Origin: Panulirus ornatus
Taxonomy: Eukaryota; Arthropoda; Malacostraca; Decapoda; Palinuridae
DNA: 64,000 nucleotides
Direction: 5' to 3'
Assembly (NCBI RefSeq): GCF_036320965.1
Contig: NC_092241.1
Span: forward strand, 248,001 to 312,000
Made by a program: the position numbers and the translations under genes. Every line of letters starts with the position of its first letter. Within the stretch, counting starts at the first letter, position 1. Shown here one piece after another: positions 43,583-54,605 of the stretch. Under the pieces are notes generated by a model. That model saw only the letters and a program-made list of their open reading frames with translations, was not told where the DNA came from and ran no database searches.

Positions 43583-45676
43583 ATTTTTTTTATAATTTGT
43601 CGCTCTCTCCAGCATTAGTGAGGTAGCGCAAGGATTTAGATGAAAGAATGGCCCAACCCACCCACATACACAAGTACATACATACAAATCCACACACGCA
43701 CATATACATACCCATACATTTCAAAGTATACATGTATGTATATACATACACAGACATAAACATATATACACATGTACATAATTTCATACATGCTGCCTTT
43801 TTTCATTCCTGTCGCCACCCCACCACACATGAAATGACAACCCCTTCCCCCCGCATGCGTGCGAGGTAGCATTAAAAAAAGACAACAAAGGCCACATTCA
43901 TTCACACTCAGTCTCTAGCTGTCATGTATAATGCACCGAAACCACAGCTTCCTTTCCACATTCAGGCCCCACAAAACCTTCCATGGTTTACTCCAAATGC
44001 TTCACATGCCCTGGTTCAATCCATTCACAGCACGTCAACCCTGATATACCACATCATTCTAATTCATTCTATTCCTTGCACATCTTTCACCCTCCTGCAT
44101 GTTCAGGCCACGATCACTCAAAATCTTTTTCACTCCATCTTTCCACCTCGAATTTGGTCTCCCACTTCTCGTTCCCTCCACCTCTGACACATATATCCTC
44201 TTGGTCAATCTTTCCTCACTCATTCTCTCCATGTGACCAAACCATTTCAAAACACCCTCTTCTGCTCTCTCAACCACACTCTTTTTATTACCACACATTT
44301 CTCTCACCCTTTCATTACTTACTTGATCAAACCACCTCACACCACATATTGTCCTCAAACATCTCATTTCAAACACATCCACCCTCCTCTCCACAACTCT
44401 ATCTGTAGCCCATGCCTCGCAACCATATAACATTGTTGAAACCACTATTCCTTCAAACATACTCATTTTTGCTTTCTAAGATAGCCTCCTCAACTTCCAT
44501 ACATTTTACAACACTCCCAGAACTTTCGCCCCCTCCCCCACCCTATGATTAACTTCCGCTTCCATGGTTCCATCCACTGCCAAATCCACTCCCAGATATC
44601 TAATACAATTCACTTCCTCCATGCTTTCTCCATTCAAACTAACCTCCCAATTGACTTGTCCCTCAAATCATTTACCAAATCATTCTCGCTAACCCTCTCA
44701 CTTTGCACACCACCTCGACCAAAACACCCTATATCTGCCACTCTATCATCAAACATATTCAATAAACCTTCAAAATACTCACTCCATCTCCTTCTCACAT
44801 CACCACTACTTGTTATCACCTCCCCATTAGCCCCATTCACTGATGTTCCCATTTGTTCCTTTGTCTTACACACTTTATTTACCTCCTTCCAAAACATCTT
44901 TTCATTCTCCCTAAAATTTAATGATACTCTCTCAGCCCAACTCTCATTTACCCTCTTGCACCTTTATATCTTGACCTCCTACCATTCTTTTATACAACTC
45001 CCACTCATTTGCATTATTTCCCTGCAAAAATTGTCAAAATGCCTCTCTCTTCTCTTTCACTAATAATCTTACTTCTTCATCCGACCTCTCACTACCCTTT
45101 CATATCTGCCCACCTCTCAAGTTTCTCATGCCACAAGCATCTTTGGCGCAAGCCAACACGGCTAGCCTAAATACATCCCATTCCTCCCTCACTCCCCTTA
45201 CGTCCTTTGTTCTCACCATTTTCCATTCTGTACTCAGTCTCTCCTGGTACTTCCTCACACAAGTCTCCTTCCCAAGCTCACTTACTCTCACCACTCTCTT
45301 CACCTCAACATTCTCTCTTATTTTCTGAAAACCTCTACAAATCTTCACCTTCGCCTCCACAAGATAGTGATCAGGCATCCCTCCAGTTGCACCTCTCAGT
45401 ACATTAACATCCAAAAGGCTCTCTTTCATGCGCCTATCAATTAACACGTAATCCAATAATGCTCTCTGGCCATCTCTCCTACTTACATACGTACACTTAT
45501 GTATATCTCTCTTTTTAAACTAGGTATTCCCAATCACCAAGTCCTTTTTCAGCACACAAATCTACAAGCTCTTCACCATTTCCATTTACAACACTGAACA
45601 CCCCATGTACACCAATTATTCCATCAACTGCCACATTACTCACCTTTGCATTCAAATCACCCATCACTGTAATCCG
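43583..45676 (-). mobile_element. Older RTE-like LINE copy 23, RT core deleted
   Basis: Minus-strand copy with the long-type 3' UTR (43583-44030), a C-terminal frame 44059-44466, a deletion junction at about 44667 joining the NGE/QVNWEV region to VRENDLVN (RT core lost), then linker and endonuclease to GDLNAKV, where it meets the 5' UTR of copy 24. Frameshifted in several places; SDHYLV is changed to PDHYLV. Confidence 0.83.
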
Positions 45677-46184
45677 CATTCCTCACGTGTCGTAGAAGGC
45701 AACTAAAGGGGACAGGAGTGGAGGGGCTAGAAACCCTCCCCTCCTTGTATTTTAATTTTCTAAAAGGAGAAACAGAAGAAGGAGTCACACAGGGAGTGCT
45801 CATCCTCCTCAAAGGCTAAGATTGGGGTGTCTAAATGTGTGTGGATGTAACCAAGATGAGAATAAAGGAGAGATAGGTAGTATGTTTGAGGAAAGGAGCC
45901 TGGATGTTTTGGCTCTGAGTGAAACAAAGCTCAAGGGTAAAGGGGAAGAGTGGTTTGGGAATGTCTTGGGAGTAAAGTCAGGGGTTAATGAGAGGACAAG
46001 AGCAAGGGAAGGAGTAGCACTACTCCTGAAGCAGAAGTGGCGGGAGTATGTGATAGAGTCTAAGAAGGTATGGGTAAAATTGAAAGTGGATGAAGAGGGA
46101 TGGGTAATTATTGGCGCATATGCACCTGGGCATGAGAAGAAAGATCATGAGAGGCAAGTGTTTTGGGAGCAACTGAAAGTGTGT
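45677..46184 (+). mobile_element. RTE-like LINE copy 24, 5' end only
   Basis: 5' UTR from GCATTCCTCACGTGTCGTAG and the endonuclease N-terminal part (LNVCGC, SETKLKGKGEEWFG, IIGAYAPGHEKKDH), ending at an imperfect TATATATTTATATACATATACA / (TA)n. AGG at the MGNR position. A 3'-truncated copy is unusual for a LINE and suggests a recombination or deletion at the TA tract. Confidence 0.8.
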
Positions 46185-46199
46185 GTATATATATTTATA

Positions 46200-46202
46200 T
46201 AC

Positions 46203-46265
<63 letters not shown>
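46200..46265. repeat. (TA)n microsatellite
   Basis: Joins a LINE 5' part (copy 24) to a LINE 3' part (copy 25) in the same orientation. Confidence 0.97.
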
Positions 46266-46270
<5 letters not shown>

Positions 46271-47674
46271 AGGTTATTTAATGTATGTATGACTCATGGT
46301 GAGGTGCCTGAGGATTGGCGGAATGCGTGCATAGTGCCATTGTACAAAGGCAAAGGGGATAAGAGTGAGTGCTCAAATTATAGAGGTATAAGTCTGTTGA
46401 GTATTCCTGGTAAATTATATGGGAGGGTATTGATTGAGAGGGTGAAGGCATGTACAGAGCATCAGATTGGGGAAGAGCAGTGTGGTTTCAGAAGTGGTAG
46501 AGGATGTGTGGATCAGGTGTTTGCTTTGAAGAATGTATGTGAGAAATACTTAGAAAAGCAAATGGATTTGTATGTAGCATTTATGGATCTGGAGAAGGCA
46601 TATGATAGAGTTGATAGAGATGCTCTGTGGAAGGTATTAAGAATATATGGTGTGGGAGGCAAGTTGTTAGAAGCAGTGAAAAGTTTTTATCGAGGATGTA
46701 AGGCATGTGTACGTGTAGGAAGAGAGGAAAGTGATTGGTTCTCAGTGAATGTAGGTTTGCGGCAGGGGTGTGTGATGTCTCCATGGTTGTTTAATTTGTT
46801 TATGGATGGGGTTGTTAGGGAGGTAAATGCAAGAGTTTTGGAAAGAGGGGCAAGTATGAAGTCTGTTGGGGATGAGAGAGCTTGGGAAGTGAGTCAGTTG
46901 TTGTTCGCTGATGATACAGCGCTGGTGGCTGATTCATGTGAGAAACTGCAGAAGCTGGTGACTGAGTTTGGTAAAGTGTGTGGAAGAAGAAAGTTAAGAG
47001 TAAATGTGAATAAGAGCAAGGTTATTAGGTACAGTAGGGTTGAGGGTCAAGTCAATTGGGAGGTGAGTTTGAATGGAGAAAAACTGGAGGAAGTGAAGTG
47101 TTTTAGATATCTGGGAGTGGATCTGGCAGCGGATGGAACCATGAAAGCGGAAGTGGATCATAGGGTGGGGGAGGGGGCGAAAATTCTGGGGGCCTTGAAG
47201 AATGTGTGGAAGTCGAGAACATTATCTCGGAAAGCAAAAATGGGTATGTTTGAAGGAATAGTGGTTCCAACAATGTTGTATGGTTGCGAGGCGTGGGCTA
47301 TGGATAGAGTTGTGCGCAGGAGGATGGATGTGCTGGAAATGAGATGTTTGAGGACAATGTGTGGTGTGAGGTGGTTTGATCGAGTGAGTAACGTAAGGGT
47401 AAGAGAGATGTGTGGAAATAAAAAGAGCGTGGTTGAGAGAGCAGAAGAGGGTGTTTTGAAGTGGTTTGGGCACATGGAGAGGATGAGTGAGGAAAGATTG
47501 ACCAAGAGGATATATGTGTCGGAGGTGGAGGGAGCAAGGAGAAGAGGGAGACCGAATTGGAGGTGGAAAGATGGAGTGAAAAAGATTTTGTGTGATCGGG
47601 GCCTGAACATGCAGGAGGGTGAAAGGAGGGCAAGGAATAGAGTGAATTGGAGCGATGTGGTATACCGGGGTTGA
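46266..47674 (+). pseudogene. LINE reverse transcriptase and C-terminus, N-terminal half missing
   Basis: About 469 open LINE codons: RT from EDWRNACIVPLYKG through MDLEKAYDRV, RQGCVMSP and FADDTAL to the C-terminal GRPNWRWKDG block and VVYRG-TGA. An upstream in-frame Met at 46163 sits in copy 24 and the TA tract and is not a plausible LINE start. Confidence 0.85.
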
Positions 47675-47870
47675 CGTGCTGTCAGTGGATTGAATCAAGG
47701 CATGTGAAGCGTCTGGGGTAAACCATGGAAAGCTGTGTAGGTGTGTATATTTGCATGTGTGGACGTATGTATATACATGTGTATGGGGGGGGGGGGGGGG
47801 GGGGTTGGGCCATTTCTTTCGTCTGTTTCCTTGCGCTACCTCGCAAACGCGGGAGACAGCGACAAAGTAT
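46266..47870 (+). mobile_element. RTE-like LINE copy 25, 5'-truncated with intact RT
   Basis: Young copy starting in the RT at VRLFNVCMTHGEV, complete to the AAAGTATAA tail. The 3' UTR contains an expanded G-run of about 18 nt (47787-47804). Confidence 0.9.
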
Positions 47871-47873
47871 AAA

Positions 47874-47881
<8 letters not shown>

Positions 47882-47933
<52 letters not shown>
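47882..47933. repeat. (TA)n microsatellite
   Basis: Between the A-tail of copy 25 and the head of SIDE 11. Confidence 0.97.
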
Positions 47934-47937
<4 letters not shown>

Positions 47938-48166
47938 GGGGATAGGGGAGAAAGAATACTTCCCACGTATTCCCTGCGTGTCATGGAAGGCGACTAAAAG
48001 GGGAGGGAGCGTGGAGCTGGAAATCCTCCCCTCTCTCTTTTTTTTTTTTAATTTTCCAAAAGAACGAACAGAGAAAGGGGCCAGGTGAGGATATTCCCTC
48101 AAAGGCCCAGTCCTCTGTTCTTAATGCTACCTCGCTAATACGAGAAATGGCAAATAGTTTGAAAGA
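47934..48166 (+). mobile_element. Short LINE-derived element (SIDE) 11
   Basis: Complete plus-strand copy from ATCCCTGGGGATAGGGG to GGCAAATAGTTTGAAAGAAA. Confidence 0.83.
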
Positions 48167-48171
48167 AAAGA

Positions 48172-48213
48172 CTGCGCTACCTCGCAGACGCGGGAGACAG
48201 CGACAAAGTATAA

Positions 48214-48229
<16 letters not shown>
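48172..48229 (+). mobile_element. Solo LINE 3' tail fragment
   Basis: Last 40 bp of the LINE (TGCGCTACCTCGCAGACGCG to AAAGTAT) plus an A-run, facing the tail of copy 26 across (TA)n. The arms of this inverted pair match at nearly every base. Confidence 0.8.

Positions 48230-48266
<37 letters not shown>
48230..48266. repeat. (TA)n microsatellite
   Basis: Centre of the tail-to-tail palindrome 48172-48335. Confidence 0.97.
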
Positions 48267-48283
<17 letters not shown>

Positions 48284-48290
48284 TTTTTTT

Positions 48291-50513
48291 TATACTTTGT
48301 CGCTGTCTCCCGCGTTTGCGAGGTAGCGCAAGGAAACAGACGAAAGAAATGGCCCCCCCCCCCCATACACATGTACATACACACGTCCACACACGCAAAT
48401 ATACATACCTACACAGCTTTCCATGGTTTACCCCAGACGCTTCACATGCCTTGATTCAATCCACTGACAGCACGTCAACCCCTGTATACCACATGACTCC
48501 AATTCACTCTATTCCTTGCCCTCCTTTCACCCTCCTGCATGTTCAGGCCCCGATCACACAAAATCTTTTTCACTCCATCTTTCCACCTCCAATTTGGTCT
48601 CCCTCTTCTCCTCGTTCCCTCCACCTCCGACACATATATCCTCTTGGTCAATCTCTCCTCACTCATTCTCTCCATGTGCCCAAACCATTTCAAAACACCC
48701 TCTTCTGCTCTCTCAACCACGCTCTTTTTATTTCCACACATCTCTCTTACCCTTACGTTACTTACTCGATCAAACCACCTCACACCACACATTGTCCTCA
48801 AACATCTCATTTCCAGCACATCCATCCTCCTGCGCACATCTCTATCCATAGCCCACGCCTCGCAACCATACAACATTGTTGGAACCACTATTCCTTCAAA
48901 CATACCCATTTTTGCTTTCCGAGATAATGTTCTCGACTTCCACACATTCTTCAAGGCTCCTAGAATTTTCGCCCCCTCCCCCACCCTATGATCCACTTCC
49001 GCTTCCATGTTTCCATCCGCTGCCAGATCCACTCCCAGATATCTAAAACACTTCACTTCCTCCAGTTTTTCTCCATTCAAACTCACCTCCCAATTGACTT
49101 GACCCTCAACCCTACTGTACCTAATAACCTTGCTCTTTTTCACATTTACTCTTAACTTTCTTTTTTCACACACTTTACCAAACTCAGTCACCAGCTTCTG
49201 CAGTTTCTCACATGAATCAGCCACCAGCACTGTATCATCAGCGAACAACAACTGACTCACTTCCCAAGCTCTCTCATCCCCAACAGACTTCATACTTGCC
49301 CCTCTTTCCAAAACTCTTGCATTTACCTCCCTAACAACCCCATCCATAAACAAATTAAACAACTATGGAGACATCATACACCCCTGCCGCAAACATACAT
49401 TCACTGTGAACCAATCACTTTCCTCTCTTCCTACACGTACACATGCCTTACATCCTCGATAAAACTTTTCACTGCTTCTAACAACTTGCCTCCCACACCA
49501 TATATTCTTAATACCTTCCACAGAGCATCTCTATCAACTCTATCATATGCCTTCTCCAGATCCATAAATGCTACATACAAATCCATTTGCTTTTCTAAGT
49601 ATTTCTCACATACATTCTTCAAAGCAAACACCTGATCCACACATCCTCTACCACTTCTGAAACCATACCGCTCTTCCCCAATCTGATGCTCTGTACATGC
49701 CTTCACCCTCTCAATCAATACCCTCCCATATAATTTGCCAGGAATACTCAACAAACTTATACCTCTGTAATTTGAGCACTCACTCTTATCCCCTTTGCCT
49801 TTGTACAATGGCACTATGAATGCATTCCGCCAATCCTCCGGCACCTCAACATGAGTCATACATACATTAAATAACCTTACAACCAGTCAACAATACAGTC
49901 ACCCCCTTTTTTAATAAATTCCACTGCAATACCATCCAAACCTGCTGCCTTGCCGGCTTTCATCTTCCGCAAAGCTTTTACTACCTCTTCTCTGTTTACC
50001 AAATCATTTTCCCTAACCCTCGCACTTTGCACACCACCTCGAACAAAACACCCTATATCTGCCACTCTATCATCAAACACATTCAACAAACCTTCAAAAT
50101 ACTCACTCCATCTCCTTCTCACATCACCACTACTTGTTATCACCTCCCCATTTGCGCCCTTCACTGAAGTTCCCATTTGCTCCCTTGTCTTACGCACTTT
50201 ATTTACCTCCTTCCAGAACATCTTTTTATTCTCCCTAAAATTTAATGATACTCTCTCACCCCAACTCTCATTTGCCCTTTTTTTCACCTCTTGCACCTTT
50301 CTCTTGACCTCCTGTCTCTTTCTTTTATACGTCTCCCACTCAATTTCATTTTTTCCCTGCAAAAATCGTCCAAATGCCTCTCTCTTCTCTTTCACTAATA
50401 CTCTTACTTCTTCATCCCACCACTCACTACCCTTTCTAATCAACTCACCTCTCACTCTTCTCATGCCACAAGCATCTTTTGCGCAATCCATCACTGATTC
50501 CCTAAATACATCC
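48291..50513 (-). mobile_element. RTE-like LINE copy 26, 5'-truncated, several lesions
   Basis: Minus-strand copy: tail, short 3' UTR, open C-terminus and RT to 49362, then a Trp-to-stop change (SPWLF to SP-stop, TAG near 49364). One-base deletions follow at about 49459 (SFYRG) and 49880 (WLVRL). The linker is open to DVFRESVMD, where it meets a short TA tract and SIDE 12. Confidence 0.87.
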
Positions 50514-50529
50514 ATACATATATATATAT

Positions 50530-50656
50530 TTTTTTTCATACTATTCGCCATTTCCCACGTTAGCAAGGTAGCGTTAAGAACAGAGGACTGGGCCCCTGAG
50601 GGAATATCCTCACCTGGCCTTGTTCTCTGTTCCTTCTTTTGGGAAAAAAAAAAAAA
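50530..50656 (-). mobile_element. SIDE 12, head missing
   Basis: Minus-strand tail and middle (ATTCGCCATTTCCCACG to CTTCTTTTGGG) ending in an A-run that abuts the 3' UTR of copy 27. Confidence 0.75.
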
Positions 50657-50657
50657 A

Positions 50658-51877
50658 GCGCAAGGAAACAGCCGAAAGAATGGCCCAATCCACCCACATA
50701 CACATACATACACGTCCACACACGCAAATATACATACCTATACATCTCAATGTCCACATAAATATACACACACAGACATATACATATATACACATGTACA
50801 AAATTCATACTGTTTGCCTTTATTTATTCCCATCGCCACCTCGCCACACATGGAATAACAACCCCCTCCCCCTTCATGTGTGCGAGGTAGCGCTAGGAAA
50901 AGACAACAAAGGCCACATTCGTTCACACTCAATCTCTAGCTGTCATGTAATAATGCACCAAAACCACAGCTCCCTTTCAACATCCAGGCCCCACAGAACT
51001 TTCCATGGTTTACCCCAGATGCTTCACATGCCCTGGTTCAATCCATTGACAACACGTCGACCCCGGTATACCACATAGTTCCAACTCACTCTATTCCTTG
51101 CATGCCTTTCACCCTCCTGCATGCTCAGGCCCCGATCACTCAAAATCTTTTTCACTCCATCTTTCCACATCCAATTTGGTCTCCCACTTCTCCTCATTCC
51201 CTCCACCTCTGACACATATATCCTCTTGGTCAATCTTTCCTCACTCTTTCTCTCCATGTGACCAAACCATTTCAAAACAACTTTGCATTCAAATCACCCA
51301 TCACTATAACCCGGTCTCGTGCATCAAAACCACTAACACACTCATTCAGCTGCCTCTCATGATCTTTCTTCTCATGCCCAGGTGCATATGCACCAATAAT
51401 CACCCATCTCTCTCCATCAACTTTCAGTTTTACCCATATAAATCTAGAATTTACTTTCTTACACTCTATCACATACTCCCACAGCTCCTGTTTCAGGAGT
51501 AGTGCTACTCCTTCCCTTGCTCTTGTCCTCTCACTAACCCCTAACTTTACTCCCAAGACATTCCCAAACCACTCTTCCCCTTTACCCTTGAGTTTCGTTT
51601 CACTCAGGGCCAAAACATCCAGGTTCCTTTCCTCAAACATACTACCTACCTCTCCTTCTTTCTCATCTTGGTTACATCCACACACATTTAGACACCCCAA
51701 TCTGAGCCTTCGAGGAGGATGAGCACTCCCCGCATGACTCCTCCTTCTGTTTCCCCTTTTAGAAAGTTAAAATAAAAGGAGGGGAGGGTTTCTGGCCCCC
51801 CGCTCCCGTCCCCTTTAGTCGCCTTCTACGACACGTGAGGAATGCATGGGAAGTATTCTTTCTCCCCTATCCCCTAA
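50658..51877 (-). mobile_element. RTE-like LINE copy 27, both ends present, large internal deletion
   Basis: Only about 1.2 kb: long-type 3' UTR (50658-51060), about 70 C-terminal codons (51061-51279), a direct junction to the endonuclease at GDLNAK (51280), then the endonuclease N-terminus and a complete 5' UTR ending at 51877 (GGGGATAGGGG in sense). The whole RT, linker and second half of the endonuclease are gone. The 5' end abuts the TTAGG tract. Confidence 0.88.
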
Positions 51878-51923
51878 CCTAACCTAACCTAATCTAACCT
51901 AACCTAATCTAACCTAACCTAAT
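51874..51923 (-). repeat. Telomere-type (TTAGG)n tract, interstitial
   Basis: CCTAA-phase repeats with occasional CCTAAT variants: about 10 pentamers on the plus strand, i.e. TTAGG on the minus strand. TTAGG is the canonical arthropod telomere repeat. It lies exactly at the 5' end of LINE copy 27, whose first bases (GGGGATAGGGG) give microhomology. Confidence 0.88.
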
Positions 51924-51924
51924 A

Positions 51925-53630
51925 TGTGTGCGAGGTAGCGCTAAGAAAAGACAACAAAGGCCAAATTCATTCACACTCAGTCTCTAGCTGTCATGTATAA
52001 TGCACCGAAACCACAGCTCCCTTTCCACATCCAGGCCCCATAAAACTTTCCATGGTGTACCCCAGATGCTTCACATGCCCTGGTTCAATCCACTGAAAGC
52101 ACATCAACCTCGGTATACCACATCGTTCCAATTCACTCTAATCCTTGCAAGCCTTTCACCCTCCTGCATGTTAAGGAGCCGATCACTCAAAATCTTTTTC
52201 ACTCCATCTTTCCACCTCCAATTTGGTCTTCCACTTCTCCTCATTCCCTCCACCTCTGACACATATATCCTCTTGGTTAGTCTTTCCACACTCATTGATT
52301 CCATATGACCAAACCATTTCAAAACACCATCTGCTCTCTCAACCACACTCTTTTTATTACCACACATCTCTCTTACCCTTTCATTACTTACTCGATCAAA
52401 CTCCCTCACACCACATATTGTCCTCAAACATCTCATTTCCAACACATCCATCCTCCTCCGCACAACTCTATCTATAACCCACGCCTTGCAATCATATAAC
52501 ATTGTTGAAACCATTATTCCTTCAAGCATACCCTTTTTGCTTTCCGAGATAATGTTCTCGACTTCCACACATTCTTCAACGCTCCCAGAACTTTCGCCTC
52601 TTCCCCCATCCTATGATTCACTTCCGCTTCCATGGTTCCATCCACTGCCAAATCCACTCCCAGATATCTAAAACACTTCACTTCCTCTAGTTTTTCTCCA
52701 TTCAAACTTACCTACCAATTGACTTGTCCCTCAATCCTACTTTACCAAATAACCATGCTCTTATTCACATTTACTCTCAGCTTTCTTCTTTCACACACTT
52801 TACCAACTCAGTCACCAGCTTCTGCAGTTTCTTACACGAATCAGCCACCAGCGCTGTATCATCAGCGAACGACAACTTACTCACTTCCCAAGCTCTCTCA
52901 TCCATAACAGACTGCATACTTGCCCCTCTTTCTAAAACTCTTGCATTCACCTCCCTAACAACCCCATCCATAAACAAATTAAACAACCATGGAGACATCA
53001 CGCACCCCTACCACAAACCAACATTCACTGAGAACCAATCACTTTCCTCTCTTCCTACACGTATACATGCCTTACATCCTCGATAAAAACTTTTCACTGC
53101 TTCTAACAACTTACCTCCCAAACCATATATTCTTAATACCTTCCACAGACCATCTCTGTCAACTCTATCATAGACCTTCTCCAGATCCATAAATGCTAAA
53201 TACAAATCCATTTGCTTTCTAAGTATTTCTCACATACATTTTTCAAAGCAAACACCTGATCCACACATCCTCTACTATTTCTGAAACCACACTACTCTTC
53301 CCCAATCGGATGCTCTGTACATGCCTTCACCCTCTCAATCAATAGCCTCCCACATAATTTCCCAGGAATACTCAACAAACTTATACCTCTGTAATTTGAG
53401 CACTCACTCTTCTCCCCTTAACCTTTATATAATGGCACTATGCAAGCATTCCGCCAGTCCTCAGGCATTCACCATGAGTCATACATACATTACATAACCT
53501 TACCAACCAGTCAACAATACAGTCACCCCCATTTTTAATAAATTCCACTGCAATACCATCCAAACCCGCTGCCTTGCTGGCTTCCATCTTCCGTAAAGCT
53601 TTTACTACCTCTTCTCTATTAACCAAATCT
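51925..53630 (-). mobile_element. Older RTE-like LINE copy 28, both ends missing
   Basis: Minus-strand copy whose 3' UTR begins at the internal tail-like block (GTGCGAGGTAGCGCTAAGAA), lacking the usual terminal 190 bp. The body runs through the C-terminus (frame 52104-52568), RT (FADDTAL at about 52860; MDLEKVYDRV) and RT N-terminus with many frameshifts, to VNREEVVKALRKM. It ends at 53630 against a plus-strand Penelope-like element. Confidence 0.83.
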
Positions 53631-54337
53631 TTCATATATCCATTATTACTCAACATGACAGAGTTAAATCATCATCATTTCAATCTATGTTCCTTAGGGC
53701 ATTACGTATTTGCAGTCCAGAGTATATTGATCATGAATTTAAGAAGAAATATTCTATTAGATCTAAGTTAAAATACCTTAGATCTTTCACTGATAAATCC
53801 CTTAAGTTAGCAAAGGAATCATTTTATAGAGTTCAGCCCAAACCTCCCACTGACACCAAGAATCTTTTAGGTCTCCCTTTTGATCATAATTCCACTTAAC
53901 TTCCCATGTTGCTTAAATCCTTTAATGTAAATGTTGCCTTCAGCAACAATACTACTATAAAGAATATTTTAATCAGGAAGTCACCGGAAAATTCTCCTGG
54001 GTGCATTCATCATGTCCCATGTAGAAATTGTGATAACTTTTATGTTGGGCAGACTGGTAAGGATCTTTCTGTTAGACTTAAGCGACATAAATATAGTATA
54101 AGAACAGGACAAGAATCAAATGCCTCGTTTAATCATTGTATTGACTGGAGTAATGCCATCTCAGTTATTAACTCCAGTACCATGAGAAATATCAGTATCA
54201 TGAGAATTATCACTGAATCTTCTATTATTAAATACACAAAGAATTACAATCTTAATATTAGTGATGGTCTATACAAATTGGATACCTTTATTGTTGATAG
54301 AATTTGTAAACAATTCACCCTCTTGTCCATACAATAG
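53631..54337 (+). pseudogene. Penelope-like RT thumb + GIY-YIG endonuclease, one nonsense codon
   Basis: Frame from about 53633: FHISIITQHDRVKSSSF, FLRALRICSPEYIDHEF and KLKYLRSF are typical of the RT thumb of Penelope-like elements. After an in-frame TAA (53897-53899) the same frame continues for 143 codons (from the Met at 53906). It carries a Cys cluster CIHHVPCRNC (Cys33, 39, 42 of that segment), the GIY-YIG-type NFYVGQTGKDLSVRLKRHK with Arg57 and His61, and a later Glu104. In the family the domain nicks target DNA for reverse transcription. The RT catalytic core is absent by truncation, so this copy is inactive. Confidence 0.85.
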
Positions 54338-54565
54338 GTTTATGATATGCTCGTTGTCTGTCTTGGACAATCAAATGTTTACCAAATGGCGTCCTAGCTA
54401 TGTGTCTTCATGGTATATCAAATGACTGATATATTTCTCTCGTGTCTCCCCTGATGATGTCATTATCACAAGAAAGTGCACTTGGGAACTTATCGTGTTT
54501 CATTTTCCCCCTGGACTCATAGGAATGTACTTGATCACGCGCAAAATTGTGATCCTTTCCAATGT
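53631..54565 (+). mobile_element. Penelope-like element, 5'-truncated, with GIY-YIG domain
   Basis: Contains the end of the RT domain, the GIY-YIG endonuclease domain and a 3' UTR of about 225 bp (to CCTTTCCAATGTAC). Its 3' UTR recurs on the opposite strand at 40594-40885, confirming that it is an interspersed repeat. Inserted against LINE copy 28 on the left and a poly-T/LINE tail on the right. Confidence 0.85.
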
Positions 54566-54605
54566 ACATATATATATACATTTCAATGTTTTTTTTTTTT
54601 TTTTT

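Noticed and set aside
51874..51923. Chromosome end or assembled telomere
   Set aside because: The TTAGG tract is only ~50 bp, imperfect, and flanked on both sides by ordinary LINE sequence, so it is interstitial.
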